Assembly (NCBI RefSeq): GCF_001373415.1
Contig: NZ_CDSE01000089.1
Coordinates: 1 to 37,552 of the forward strand
Length of the DNA stretch: 37,552 nt
Source of the DNA: Paenibacillus dakarensis
Lineage (GTDB): Bacteria > Bacillota > Bacilli > Paenibacillales > Paenibacillaceae
Direction: 5' to 3'
Below, in pieces: positions 7,712 through 16,141 of this stretch; position 1 is the stretch's first letter, and each line of letters begins with the position of its first letter. Under the pieces are notes generated by a model, which was not told the origin of the DNA, searched no databases, and worked only from the letters and a program-made list of their open reading frames with translations. The translations under genes were made by a program, and so were the position numbers.

Positions 7712-8956
7712 CTATGAAATGGGTCCAACTGGCTTTGCAGCCCCCGATGTATATCCAGGCTTTGCCGCACCAAGTCCAAATATTAGCATCAATACGACTA
7801 CACCAGACAGAATCATCAGCGGCACGCTCCAGCTATGCGTATAATCATGCATATAACCGATCAGCATAGGACCTATTGCTGCAAGCAGATAACCGAAAGA
7901 CTGCGCCATACCGGATAATGCTGCTGCTTCATGAACCGAAGTCGTTCGAAGTGTGAAGAACATCAGCGATAAGCTGAAATTCGCACCGCCTGATATACCG
8001 ATCAACATCACCCACACTATATTTAGCGATTGAACACCAGATAACAATCCAATATATCCAGTGAACATACACGCTGCCGAAATCAACACGAGCAGAACTT
8101 GATTCGGTCTTCGCCCTGCAAGCACAGGAATAATAAATGAGAACGGTAAGCTTACAAACTGAAGAATGGACAGCATCCAGCCTGCCGAAGAATAGTCCAT
8201 ACCCTGACTGTGCAGAATTTCCGGCAGCCAGGATATATTCACGTAAAAGGTAAACGACTGAAGGCCCATAAATAATGTAATCTGCCATGCAAGCTTCGAT
8301 TTCATTATGCTGCCCCCTTTAGCAGCGACAGTCACAATCTTGTTAGAGCCGCTTACGGATGCACGTCTACGCACCTGAAAGATCCATACCATGGAGGCAA
8401 GCACTGACAAGGCCGACCACACGATAAGTGACCCTTGCCAACCAAGGCTTGGTATGGATGCGAGCGGAATGCTAACACCAGAAGCCACGGCTGCGAGCAT
8501 GTTCATTGTCATGGAATATGTACCCGTCATTAAGCCGATGCTTCGCGGAAAATCCCGCTTTACAAGACTCGGAAGCAGCACATTGCCAATCGCTATCGCC
8601 ATACCCAGCAGAGCTGTTCCAAGCATCAATGTCCATGGTGAGGATATGGAACGAACCCATATTCCTATTGTCAGGACGATCATACTGGAGAGCAGCACCG
8701 TTTCAATTCCGAATCTTCTCGAAAGCACCGGAGCTGCGGGTGACAAAAGCGCAAATGCGAGCAGGGGAACCGTTGTGAGCATTCCGATAATGGTGTTCGA
8801 GATGCCTGTATCATCACGAATCATTCCAATCAGCGGTCCAATGGAGGTGATTCCCGCCCGTAGGTTAACCGCAATTAATATAATTCCAACAAAAAGAAGC
8901 CACTTGCGTGCCCCCGATGGTTGGTTCTCGTCTAAGGCTGTATAACCCGATGTCAT
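7712..8956 (-). CDS. MFS transporter, CynX/NimT family
   Basis: A 414-aa protein with about 12 predicted transmembrane segments. It begins with the family-typical LLFVGIILIAVNLRAGITSIGPLIGMI, where the NLR and GPL residues are characteristic of the cyanate-transporter (CynX, YeaN) branch. The loop after segment 2 has LLSPAAPVLSRRFG, the equivalent of the MFS motif A. Substrates in this family include cyanate, 2-nitroimidazole and small anionic compounds; the substrate here cannot be deduced. Two adjacent ATGs (8959 and 8956) follow GAGGGG, and the second gives better spacing (8 nt). It stands alone between two terminators. Confidence 0.88.
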   Translation of the reverse strand: MTSGYTALDENQPSGARKWLLFVGIILIAVNLRAGITSIGPLIGMIRDDTGISNTIIGMLTTVPLLAFALLSPAAPVLSRRFGIETVLLSSMIVLTIGIWVRSISSPWTLMLGTALLGMAIAIGNVLLPSLVKRDFPRSIGLMTGTYSMTMNMLAAVASGVSIPLASIPSLGWQGSLIVWSALSVLASMVWIFQVRRRASVSGSNKIVTVAAKGGSIMKSKLAWQITLFMGLQSFTFYVNISWLPEILHSQGMDYSSAGWMLSILQFVSLPFSFIIPVLAGRRPNQVLLVLISAACMFTGYIGLLSGVQSLNIVWVMLIGISGGANFSLSLMFFTLRTTSVHEAAALSGMAQSFGYLLAAIGPMLIGYMHDYTHSWSVPLMILSGVVVLMLIFGLGAAKPGYTSGAAKPVGPIS

Positions 8957-9056
8957 CATCCAAACCCCTCACTAAGAATACAATCATATACTCTTTATAT
9001 TTTAAGAATTAAACTTATCATAATGATGAACCATACAGCAAATGCATTTACAAGGC

Positions 9057-9083
9057 AAAAAACCGCATCATTTCGATGCGGTT
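9057..9083 (-). terminator. Terminator of the ABC transporter operon
   Basis: AACCGCATC (9061-9069) and GATGCGGTT (9075-9083) form a 9-bp stem with a 5-nt loop, followed in the minus direction by TTTTTT (9057-9062). It is about 55 bp after the ATPase stop. Confidence 0.85.
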
Positions 9084-9138
9084 CTCTTACTGAAACAGGT
9101 AATCCTTGGTTTATCTTAGGCTTGCGAAATGTATCCGT

Positions 9139-9933
9139 TTATCCCAGCATAAGACGGTCATCCGACAGCTTATGCCCGCTAATCTGTTCAAATTCACCCA
9201 GCAACTGCTCAACAGTCAGGTGCTGTTTGCGTTCTTCGTTCACATCAAGAATAATTCGGCCTTTATCCATCATAATAAGACGATTTCCAAGACGTATCGC
9301 CTGCTCCATATTGTGTGTCACCATCAAAGTGGTCAATTGAAGCTCCCGGACAATCTCTTGGGTTAACCGGGTAATGAGTTCTGCACGAGCCGGATCAAGC
9401 GCAGCCGTATGTTCATCCAGCAGCAAAATCTGAGGCTGAGTAAAGGTGGCCATTAACAGGCTGAGAGCTTGACGTTCACCGCCAGACAGCATACCCACCT
9501 TCGCCCGCAACCGGTTCTCAAGCCCAATGCCAAGACGTCCGAGCTGTTCTCTGAACATTTTCCGTTTGAGCGCTGTTACGCCAATTTTTAAACCTCTGGA
9601 TTTTCCTCTGCGATAAGCCATCGCAAGATTCTCTTCAATGGTCATATGTGGTGCTGTACCAGCCATGGGATCCTGAAATACGCGCCCAATCCAGCGGCTT
9701 CGCCGGAATTCGGGGAGATTGCCGATGGAATTGCCTTCAATGCTCACCTCACCAGCATCCGGTTTCATTACACCGGAAATAATATTCATAAGCGTAGATT
9801 TGCCCGCTCCGTTACTTCCAATGACGGTTACAAAATCTCCGGGATTCAAATGCAGGTTGATGTTCATTAAAGCAACCTTCTCATCCACAGTACCTGGATT
9901 AAACAACTTCGATACCTGGTTCATTTGCAGCAT
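9139..9933 (-). CDS. ABC transporter ATP-binding protein (TrpY/Z-type importer)
   Basis: A 264-aa ABC ATPase. Walker A is GSNGAGKST (39-47), the Q-loop is in GRVFQDPMAG (about 83-92), the signature is LSGGERQAL (149-157), and Walker B with catalytic Glu174 is in ILLLDEHTAALD (169-180). The H-loop is in MVTHNMEQA. It belongs with the COG1101-type ATPases paired with a COG4120 permease and a COG2984 binding protein, the set that includes streptococcal TrpXYZ. Its ATG shares one base with the permease stop (TGATG), so the two are translationally coupled. GGGAGG precedes it by 7-8 nt. Confidence 0.92.
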   Translation of the reverse strand: MLQMNQVSKLFNPGTVDEKVALMNINLHLNPGDFVTVIGSNGAGKSTLMNIISGVMKPDAGEVSIEGNSIGNLPEFRRSRWIGRVFQDPMAGTAPHMTIEENLAMAYRRGKSRGLKIGVTALKRKMFREQLGRLGIGLENRLRAKVGMLSGGERQALSLLMATFTQPQILLLDEHTAALDPARAELITRLTQEIVRELQLTTLMVTHNMEQAIRLGNRLIMMDKGRIILDVNEERKQHLTVEQLLGEFEQISGHKLSDDRLMLG

Positions 9934-10862
9934 CAGAACACACCTCCCTCAGTATTCCCTTGATCCAGTAACTGAGCGGAACGTTTCCGGGCCTGGGCAC
10001 GCTGCTTCATGCTTCTATTAATGGTCGGAACGACCAAAGATATGATAACAATAATTGCTGTAATCAGCTTCAAATCTGAAACTTTAAGCCAATCAATCTC
10101 ATAAGCTAATGCTACAACAATACGATAAATGATTGATCCCAGAACCACTGCAGCAGTTGTCCGGAATACAGAGCCTGTCCCCAGAATCGCCTCACCGATA
10201 ATGACTGACGCCAGACCAATGACAATCATTCCGATCCCTGCCCCAATATCAGCAAAACTGGACTGCTGTGCTATAACCGCTCCAGAGAGTGCTACGAGAC
10301 CGTTCGAGATACTTAAACCGAGAATCGTTGTATTATCTGTATTGACACCAAAACTGCGGATCATGCGCTTGTTATCACCGGTAGCTCGCAGGGATAAGCC
10401 TAAATCCGTACGGAAGAATACGTCCAAAAGGAGCTTCCCCACGATAACGATAACAAGCATAACGTAAATCGGATCCAGACTTGAGAAGATCGTATTCTCA
10501 CCGCTTAGTGATACATTGGGCTTCCCCAGTATTCTCAGGTTGATTGAATAAAGAGCGATCATCATAATAATTCCGGATAATAACCCGTTGATTTTACCTT
10601 TGGTATGCAAAAGGCCTGTACAAATGCCTGCCAGCATCCCGCCTGCCAGAGCACCTAAAGTAGCCAGCCAAGGACTTACACCGTTGGTAATGAGGATAGC
10701 AGCAATAGCCCCTCCTGTTGTGAAGCTTCCATCCACGGTTAAATCAGGAAAATCGAGTATTCTAAACGTAATATAGACACCAAGCGCCATAAGGGCATAT
10801 AGCAGTCCCAGCTCAATCGGACCATCTATATCGCTTACGAAATCAATCAGGAATTCAATCAT
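9933..10862 (-). CDS. ABC transporter permease (COG4120 type)
   Basis: A 309-aa integral membrane permease with about eight to nine hydrophobic segments, of the branched-chain amino-acid/ribose permease superfamily. Recognisable segments include YALMALGVYITFRILDFPDLTVDGSFTTGGA near the N-terminus, typical of COG4120 permeases, and the coupling region RATGDNKRMIRSFGVNT around 160-176. It should form a homodimeric channel with two copies of the downstream ATPase and take substrate from the upstream lipoprotein. AGGAGGG lies 7 nt before the ATG. Confidence 0.92.
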   Translation of the reverse strand: MIEFLIDFVSDIDGPIELGLLYALMALGVYITFRILDFPDLTVDGSFTTGGAIAAILITNGVSPWLATLGALAGGMLAGICTGLLHTKGKINGLLSGIIMMIALYSINLRILGKPNVSLSGENTIFSSLDPIYVMLVIVIVGKLLLDVFFRTDLGLSLRATGDNKRMIRSFGVNTDNTTILGLSISNGLVALSGAVIAQQSSFADIGAGIGMIVIGLASVIIGEAILGTGSVFRTTAAVVLGSIIYRIVVALAYEIDWLKVSDLKLITAIIVIISLVVPTINRSMKQRAQARKRSAQLLDQGNTEGGVF

Positions 10863-10888
10863 GCGAATACCCTCCTATAGGATTAAGC

Positions 10889-10918
10889 AAAGGCGCGGGC
10901 AGTGTTGTCCGCGCCTTT
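10889..10918 (-). other. Intercistronic hairpin between binding protein and permease genes
   Basis: AAAGGCGCGG (10889-10898) and CCGCGCCTTT (10909-10918) form a perfect 10-bp GC-rich stem with a 10-nt loop, 6 nt after the binding-protein stop. No real T-tract follows in the minus direction. This suggests an mRNA-stabilising or partially terminating hairpin that lifts binding-protein levels over permease and ATPase, a common arrangement in ABC import operons. Confidence 0.7.
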
Positions 10919-10923
10919 CACTT

Positions 10924-11958
10924 TTACTGAATGATGTTGTTATCCGGGTCTTTGACTTCCTGCTTCATCGCATCCGTTACTTCAATACCATAATCGGCTG
11001 CTGCCTTCGCATTCAGGATTAAATCCAATTTATCCGGGATCGTAATCTTCATATCAGCTGGCTTCTTGCCGTTCTTGAGAATATCCACTGCCATTTGACC
11101 TACTTGGTATCCATGGTCGTAATATTTAAACCCAACGGTAGCAAGAGCACCCTTCTCAACTGAATCACGGTCGCTTGAGAAGAACGGAATTTTGTTCGCT
11201 TGAGCCGTGCTTATAATTGTGTCCACGCCGCTTACTACGTTGTTGTCCAGCGTAATATAGAACGCATCCACCTTGCCTACGAGTGATTCAGCAGCTTGCT
11301 TAACTTCGGAAGTATTGGTTACCGCCGCTTTTACAAGCTCAATACCGTGTTCTTTCAGGGCTGCTTCCGCTGTCTTAGACATAATTACTGCGTTAGGCTC
11401 CCCTTCATTAATAATAAGCCCAACCTTCTTCACATTCGGAAAATGGGTGCTGACAAAGTTCATCAGCTGTGTCGTCGCTTCCGGGTTCGTATCTGATGCG
11501 CCTGTTACATTTCCACCCGGCTTCTCCAAATCACTCACCAATTTTGCATCGAGCGGATCTGTAACAGCTGCGAACAATAAAGGAGTCTCCTTCACTTTCT
11601 CTGCAACAACCTGAGCTGATGGAGTTGCGATTGCGATTATGAGATCATTATCATCCTTCTCCAATTTTTGTGCGATGGTATTGTTATTGGATGAGTCATT
11701 CTGGGCATTGTTATAATCCAGTTTCATATTGTCGCCTTCCACAATTCCGCCGTCTTTAAGCGCTGCCAAAATTCCTTCGCGGGTAGCATCAAGCGACGGA
11801 TGTTCTACATATTGCGAAATTGCAATTTTAAACGTCTTCTGATCACTTTTCCCATCAGCTCCTGCCTTTGGCGTATCAGCACCTTCCTTATTCCCACAGC
11901 CAACAGCGGTCAGCAGCATTGCTGCCAATGTCAAAGATAACCACATTTTCTTCTTCAC
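10924..11958 (-). CDS. ABC transporter substrate-binding lipoprotein (COG2984 type)
   Basis: A 344-aa lipoprotein. The start chosen is GTG at 11958: it has GAGAGGGG 8 nt upstream and gives a normal signal peptide (basic VKKK, a hydrophobic stretch and the lipobox LTAVGC with the lipidated cysteine at residue 21). The frame extends to 12066, but that extension is not signal-like. The mature part is a two-lobed periplasmic-binding fold with the family pattern KIAISQYVEHPSLDATREGI, NAQND, LIIAIATPSAQ, FAAVTDPL and NVTGASD. Streptococcal relatives (TrpX) are linked to tryptophan uptake; other members are unassigned. An aromatic amino acid is a reasonable guess only. It is the first gene of its operon. 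Confidence 0.9.
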   Translation of the reverse strand: MKKKMWLSLTLAAMLLTAVGCGNKEGADTPKAGADGKSDQKTFKIAISQYVEHPSLDATREGILAALKDGGIVEGDNMKLDYNNAQNDSSNNNTIAQKLEKDDNDLIIAIATPSAQVVAEKVKETPLLFAAVTDPLDAKLVSDLEKPGGNVTGASDTNPEATTQLMNFVSTHFPNVKKVGLIINEGEPNAVIMSKTAEAALKEHGIELVKAAVTNTSEVKQAAESLVGKVDAFYITLDNNVVSGVDTIISTAQANKIPFFSSDRDSVEKGALATVGFKYYDHGYQVGQMAVDILKNGKKPADMKITIPDKLDLILNAKAAADYGIEVTDAMKQEVKDPDNNIIQ

Positions 11959-12081
11959 GAAACAAACCCCTCTCTTTAACACAACAATTAGTGATCGACA
12001 AAAAGCGACAACGCTTAAACGCTTCGATCCGGTAAAGTCTTTTGGTAAAAAAATATAAGTGGACAATTGTATATTATGAAT

Positions 12082-12110
12082 ATTTTATATGCAGGTTGAA
12101 GTTACGTCAA
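12082..12110 (-). promoter_or_regulatory. SigA-type promoter of the ABC operon
   Basis: On the minus strand, -35 TTGACG (12105-12110) and -10 TAAAAT (12082-12087) are separated by exactly 17 nt. The predicted transcript starts near 12075, giving a leader of about 117 nt. That leader contains two direct AAGCGTT copies and a short hairpin (AAGCG, loop, CGCTT followed by T residues, about 12000-12015). No T-box or known riboswitch motif was seen in it. Confidence 0.65.
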
Positions 12111-12219
12111 TGTGATTTTTTGAATTTCCAGTTTCTGATTAAAACCGTTCAACCATCTAAAATATAGGAAGCGATATTACCATAATAACATCCGCCTGCT
12201 AACTTTCTATACATTTAAG

Positions 12220-12248
12220 TTGACTATGTTGCAGGAATTTACTACACT
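12220..12248 (+). promoter_or_regulatory. SigA-type promoter of trhO
   Basis: TTGACT (12220-12225) and TACACT (12243-12248) with a 17-nt spacer, pointing toward trhO. The start would be near 12255, giving a leader of about 105 nt. With the divergent ABC promoter at 12082-12110 this accounts for much of the 400-bp intergenic stretch 11959-12359; nothing else was recognised there. Confidence 0.55.
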
Positions 12249-12359
12249 TTGGTAAGTGCGTATTTTGCAAATACAAGTTGCTTTTATCAAACCTCATTTC
12301 GCTAGGTACCAAATGATACATTTAAGCAGCTATCTCACAAGAAAAACAGGTGATTATTC

Positions 12360-13256
12360 ATGGCTGAAGAACAACAGTCCTATCAAATTTTGTTATATTA
12401 TAAATTCGTACCTATTGCTGATCCTGAAGCATTCAAGGATGAGCATTTGCAATATTGCAAGGACCTGGGACTTAAAGGGCGCATTCTGGTAGCGTCTGAA
12501 GGAATCAATGGAACCGTTTCGGGTACGGTTGAACAGACAGAACAGTATATGAGGGATATGAAGTCCAACCCTCTGTTCGCAGATATGGTATTTAAGATCG
12601 ACCCGTCCGATGGTCATTCATTCCGCAAAATGTTCGTCCGGCACCGCAAGGAGCTCGTAACCTTCCGTGTAGAAGACGAGCTTGATCCGAATACAATCAG
12701 CGGGAAGCGACTTTCCCCGGAGCAATTCTATGAACAGCTTCAGCAAGAAGATGTTATAGTACTGGACGGCCGTACAGACTACGAATATGACATCGGCCAT
12801 TTTAGAAATGCAATCCGTCCCGAGGTAGGATCATTCCGTGAATTCCCTGAATGGATCCGTGAAAATATGAGCCAGTTTAAGGATAAAACCATCCTTACGT
12901 ACTGTACTGGCGGCATACGCTGCGAGAAGCTTACCGGCTTCATGCTAAAAGAGGGATTCCAGGACGTAGCTCAATTGGATGGCGGTATTGTCACTTACGG
13001 CAAGGATCCGGAAGTACAAGGACGTCTCTTCGACGGGAAATGTTATGTATTCGATGAGCGTATATCCGTACCAATTAATCACACGGATGAAGATATTATT
13101 GTAGGCAAATGTCATCACTGTGGTGAGCCGGCTGACCGTTACATTAATTGTGCGAACGACGCCTGCCATCTGCAGCATATTTGCTGTGAACGATGTGAAG
13201 AGCTTCATCATGGGTTCTGCTCTGACACTTGTGAAGAAGCCGTAGTTGCTGGTTAA
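12360..13256 (+). CDS. trhO: tRNA uridine(34) hydroxylase TrhO (rhodanese family)
   Basis: A 298-aa homologue of E. coli YceA/TrhO and B. subtilis YbfQ, which catalyse oxygen-dependent hydroxylation of uridine 34 in tRNA on the way to (c)mo5U. An N-terminal acylphosphatase-like domain (about 5-95, with KGRILVASEGINGTVSGT) precedes the rhodanese domain (about 125-220) with the active loop CTGGIRCEK and catalytic Cys182. The Cys-rich C-terminus (CHHC, CCERC, CSDTC, about 255-293) could bind zinc. AGGTGA lies 6 nt before the ATG. It is monocistronic, with a terminator directly behind. Confidence 0.93.
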   Translation: MAEEQQSYQILLYYKFVPIADPEAFKDEHLQYCKDLGLKGRILVASEGINGTVSGTVEQTEQYMRDMKSNPLFADMVFKIDPSDGHSFRKMFVRHRKELVTFRVEDELDPNTISGKRLSPEQFYEQLQQEDVIVLDGRTDYEYDIGHFRNAIRPEVGSFREFPEWIRENMSQFKDKTILTYCTGGIRCEKLTGFMLKEGFQDVAQLDGGIVTYGKDPEVQGRLFDGKCYVFDERISVPINHTDEDIIVGKCHHCGEPADRYINCANDACHLQHICCERCEELHHGFCSDTCEEAVVAG

Positions 13257-13270
13257 GCTCTAAATATAAT

Positions 13271-13313
13271 AAACGGCATGCTCGCTGTATAAGCGAAGCA
13301 TGCCGTTTTTTTA
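13271..13313 (+). terminator. Terminator of trhO, probably bidirectional
   Basis: AAACGGCATGC (13271-13281) pairs with GCATGCCGTTT (13298-13308), extended by TCGCT/AGCGA with a single bulged A. A T-run (13306-13312) follows on the plus strand. The DUF1450 gene converges from the other side and can use the same hairpin. Confidence 0.9.
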
Positions 13314-13328
13314 TATTTCCTGTGACCG

Positions 13329-13580
13329 TTAACCCTCATGAAAGATAGCGAGTTCTTCTTCGATCGCAGCCTTAATGTGTTCAACACATTCCTCAGTCGT
13401 TTTGCCAAATACCCGTTTATTATTGACCAAGGCATATGGACGAAGCTTGCACAGACCGCATAGATTCATGCAGTCAGCACGAAGCACTGCAATTTCAGGG
13501 TACAGCTCTTCCAAATCTTCGAGCTCCAAGGCACTCAACACATTATTATCACAGACCTCGACTACAACGATCCCCATCAT
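13329..13580 (-). CDS. DUF1450 family protein
   Basis: An 83-aa protein with three cysteines: Cys10 in VVEVCDNN, and CMNLCGLC (about 37-44), the YuzB/DUF1450 pattern of a thioredoxin-like or ferredoxin-like small fold. YuzB-type relatives have LSYCGTC at the same place. The function is not established; a redox or Fe-S role is suggested only by the Cys spacing. AGGTGA precedes two tandem ATGs (13580 and 13577). Confidence 0.85.
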   Translation of the reverse strand: MMGIVVVEVCDNNVLSALELEDLEELYPEIAVLRADCMNLCGLCKLRPYALVNNKRVFGKTTEECVEHIKAAIEEELAIFHEG

Positions 13581-13654
13581 CTATAATCACCTGAATTCTA
13601 TTGTTCGAATCCGTTTATTATGAGGAATACCGCTGTTTTTGTCAAATAAAACAA

Positions 13655-14446
13655 CTAGTGAAGCAGTGACTCGGCCCCATCGATATATACCTCTGTTCCC
13701 GTAATATGAGACGAATCCTCCGAAGCAAGAAACAGTACCAGCTGGGCTACTTGGGAAGGTTGCCCAGGGCCTTTTGCTAATGGTTGATCCCCTTGTGGAT
13801 ATTCAATAGGAATGGTCACTTCTTTGAGATCAGGTGTCTCCTTCGTGGATTCATCGATATTGGTAGAAATGGCGCCCGGGCAAATTGCATTTACACGAAT
13901 GTTAAATTGAGCAAGTTCAAGCGCAGCCATCTTCATAAAAGCTACTTGGCCTGCTTTTGTTGTGGCGTATGCAGAGAAGCCAAAGTTTGTATATACCCGG
14001 TTCCCGTTAATGGAGCTTGTAATAATGATGCTGCCGCCTTTTTCTTTCAGATAAGGAATAGCATATTTAAGCGTCGCAAATGTACCTCGCAAATTTGTTT
14101 GAATTGTTCGATCCCAATCCTCGAGCTCCATCGTTTCTATCGGAGCCTTCGCACCGTTAATTCCAGCGTTAGCAAAAACGATATCGATTTTACCCCACTT
14201 TTCGGCAGCCTCTCTATAACAGTCCTTTAATGTTTCCGGCTTGGAAATATCACAATTACTTGTCATCGCTTCGCCGCCAGCCTGGGTAATCTCTTCTTTT
14301 ACTTTTTCCACTCGTTCACTGTCGATATCTATAAGAAGGACTTTCGCTCCTTGTTCAGCCATAAGAAGAGCTGAAGCTCGACCAATTCCCGAACCTGCAC
14401 CCGTAACAATTGCAATTTTGCCTTCCAAACGCTTCCCTGATGACAT
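13655..14446 (-). CDS. SDR family NAD(P)-dependent oxidoreductase
   Basis: A classical short-chain dehydrogenase of 263 aa. The cofactor motif TGAGSGIGRA is at 15-24, the NAG motif at 93-95, and the active-site set is Ser144/145, Tyr160 and Lys164 (YATTK). The Asp at the end of the second strand (LLIDID, about 38-42) favours NAD(H) over NADP(H). The PEYPQG-like tail and GTEVYIDGAESL at the end match glucose/3-oxoacyl dehydrogenase-type SDRs, but the substrate cannot be read. AGGAGGG precedes the ATG by about 9 nt. It appears to be a single gene. Confidence 0.9.
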   Translation of the reverse strand: MSSGKRLEGKIAIVTGAGSGIGRASALLMAEQGAKVLLIDIDSERVEKVKEEITQAGGEAMTSNCDISKPETLKDCYREAAEKWGKIDIVFANAGINGAKAPIETMELEDWDRTIQTNLRGTFATLKYAIPYLKEKGGSIIITSSINGNRVYTNFGFSAYATTKAGQVAFMKMAALELAQFNIRVNAICPGAISTNIDESTKETPDLKEVTIPIEYPQGDQPLAKGPGQPSQVAQLVLFLASEDSSHITGTEVYIDGAESLLH

Positions 14447-14530
14447 GGATACACACCCTCCTATTTAAGTTAGCAATATGTAAATACATATACCCTCATT
14501 GTTTGGGTGGTGAATCCTTATGAGCATACG

Positions 14531-14579
14531 AAAAAACCGCTCTTTTCGTAAATGGACCTCCATACGATAAAGAACGGCT
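14531..14579 (-). terminator. Terminator of the lactonase gene
   Basis: A long, slightly imperfect inverted repeat: CCGTTCTTTATCGTATGGA on the minus strand (14558-14576) with its partner ending CGAAAAGAGCGG, followed by TTTTTT (14531-14536). It lies 30 bp after the lactonase stop. Confidence 0.85.
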
Positions 14580-14608
14580 GGATTATATCAATTTAATTCT
14601 TTGATGGC

Positions 14609-15682
14609 TTATACGGTAAAGACAGCCGGTTTGACACAGACAGGCTTGGATTGTTCTACCGTTTTACCTGTAAAATGAAGCAGCCCATTCTCCGGGTTTA
14701 CTGTGAACAACACCAGATTGTTGCCGTCACGGTTCGCTGCCATCATAAATTGGCCACCCGGCATGAATGAAAAATGACGAGGATGTCCCCCCTCAGTTGA
14801 AATGAACTGAATTGCACTGAGCTCACCCGAATTTTCTTCAACTGCAAATACTACAATACTGTCATGCCCACGGTTAGATCCATAAACATGCTGACCATCT
14901 TCTGAAACCGCAATCTCCGCACAATAGCTCTCTCCAGCAAAATCATCAGGAAGCGTGGATAACGTCTGGATTGTCTCCAAACTGCCCTCCTTGTTGTAAC
15001 GGAATACGGTTACGGTTGAGTTCAATTCATTAATCACATAGGCATATTTACCACTTGGATGAAAAGCCAAATGACGAGGACCTGAACCCGATTCCAGCAT
15101 AGTTTCCCCGTGGAACTCAAGAGCGTTATCCGCTTTGTTGATTTGATAAGCTAAAATTTTGTCCAGACCTAAATCCTGAACGAATACATATTTGCCGTCA
15201 GGACTGAAGAAAGCCGAGTGTGCTCTAGGCTGCTGGTCAGCATTTGAACGATATCTGTCATGAAACTGTTCGTCCAGCAGCTTCGACGCCACACCGTTAT
15301 CATCAAGTGATATCAATCCCACACACCCTCCATGATAGCTGGAGACGATCAGGTATTGATCCTCAGGATCACGCTGTATATGACATGTGGAGCTGCTGCT
15401 TCCTTGGATTCGGCTTAATTCATGCAGGCTTCCTGTTGAAGGATCAATCTCAAAGGTAATGACCTCACCTCTCTTTTGCCCGTTCTCCGAAACCTCACCA
15501 ATAGCATATAGACGATTTGTTTTTGCATTTACATTAAGGAAAGTAGGATTCTTAATTCCAGAAACTTGATCCAATCGTGTTAAATCACCCGTATCTGGTA
15601 GAAATGAATATACACAAATACCATTTTCATGGGACTCAGCATATGAACCTGTAAAAACTAGCGTTTTTGTTGCAGTTTCCAT
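14609..15682 (-). CDS. pgl: 6-phosphogluconolactonase-type beta-propeller (lactonase family)
   Basis: A 357-aa seven-bladed propeller of the COG2706 lactonase family (B. subtilis YkgB/Pgl type). Repeated blade motifs include GPRHLAFHPSGKYAYVINE, GHPRHFSFMPGGQFMMAANRD and AHSAFFSPDGKYVFVQDLG. The family hydrolyses 6-phosphogluconolactone to 6-phosphogluconate in the oxidative pentose phosphate pathway; related members act on other lactones, so the assignment is by family. No signal peptide is seen, so it is cytosolic. AAGGAGAGG is 8 nt before the ATG. It is monocistronic, with its own terminator. Confidence 0.88.
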   Translation of the reverse strand: METATKTLVFTGSYAESHENGICVYSFLPDTGDLTRLDQVSGIKNPTFLNVNAKTNRLYAIGEVSENGQKRGEVITFEIDPSTGSLHELSRIQGSSSSTCHIQRDPEDQYLIVSSYHGGCVGLISLDDNGVASKLLDEQFHDRYRSNADQQPRAHSAFFSPDGKYVFVQDLGLDKILAYQINKADNALEFHGETMLESGSGPRHLAFHPSGKYAYVINELNSTVTVFRYNKEGSLETIQTLSTLPDDFAGESYCAEIAVSEDGQHVYGSNRGHDSIVVFAVEENSGELSAIQFISTEGGHPRHFSFMPGGQFMMAANRDGNNLVLFTVNPENGLLHFTGKTVEQSKPVCVKPAVFTV

Positions 15683-15858
15683 GTTATGTACCTCTCCTTT
15701 TAACTGCCATCATCTGATGGAATAAATTTAGGTCTCTATCATGTTACACTTCCTGAATCAGAGAAATCAATCCCGCCTCGAGAATTCCTTTCATGTTTGC
15801 CGCAAGTACAAAGCGGGTATTAAGTTCATGTCAGACATTAAAAAAAGGAGGAATTCAC

Positions 15859-16017
15859 ATGACACAACCATCCGGAGATGAAGTAAGAAACCATCAGAGT
15901 ACGGAAACAGACTCCAAGGAACAACGGGATAAGGTGAAGAAAGATCAAGATGTTGAACCTCAGGCCGAAGAATGGAATCCTCGCCCCGCTTCCGAAGTAG
16001 AGAACAAGGATAAGTAA
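15859..16017 (+). CDS. 52-aa hydrophilic protein of unknown function
   Basis: A small, highly charged protein with no hydrophobic stretch, rich in Glu, Asp, Lys and Gln (QRDKVKKDQDVEPQAEEWNP) and ending in NKDK. The frame is open from 15793, but AAGGAGG (15845-15851) lies 7 nt before the ATG at 15859, which is decisive for the start. I do not recognise the family; its composition resembles small disordered Bacillales proteins. It has its own terminator and lies divergent from pgl, so it is very likely a true gene. Confidence 0.75.
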   Translation: MTQPSGDEVRNHQSTETDSKEQRDKVKKDQDVEPQAEEWNPRPASEVENKDK

Positions 16018-16037
16018 ATGACAAATATATATTAAAT

Positions 16038-16072
16038 AAGAAGCGCTCTCTATTCTAAGGAGCGCTTCTTTT
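16038..16072 (+). terminator. Terminator of the 52-aa protein gene
   Basis: AAGAAGCGCTC (16038-16048) and GAGCGCTTCTT (16060-16070) form an 11-bp stem with T-rich sequence on both sides, so it may work in both directions. Confidence 0.85.
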
Positions 16073-16083
16073 AATGGTACATA

Positions 16084-16123
16084 AAAAGCTGCCCGCACAG
16101 AGTGTTCTCTGACGGGCAGCTTT
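16084..16123 (-). terminator. Terminator of the odhAB operon
   Basis: AAAGCTGCCCG (16085-16095) and CGGGCAGCTTT (16113-16123) form a GC-rich 11-bp stem, followed on the minus strand by TTTTTAT. It lies about 20 bp past the odhB stop. Confidence 0.85.
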
Positions 16124-16141
16124 ATCTATACTAAACAGCTA

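Noticed and set aside
8391..8945. 184-codon plus-strand open frame inside the MFS gene
   Set aside because: It is a shadow of the transporter on the opposite strand, with no ribosome binding site or recognisable domain.
12250..12359. Possible T-box or riboswitch in the trhO leader
   Set aside because: The GGTACC near 12305 lacks the T-box antiterminator context, and no stem pairs or specifier were found; an ordinary leader fits.
13640..13665. TGTTTT/AAAACA hairpin after the SDR gene as terminator
   Set aside because: The AT-only stem is weak and no T-tract follows it in the minus direction.
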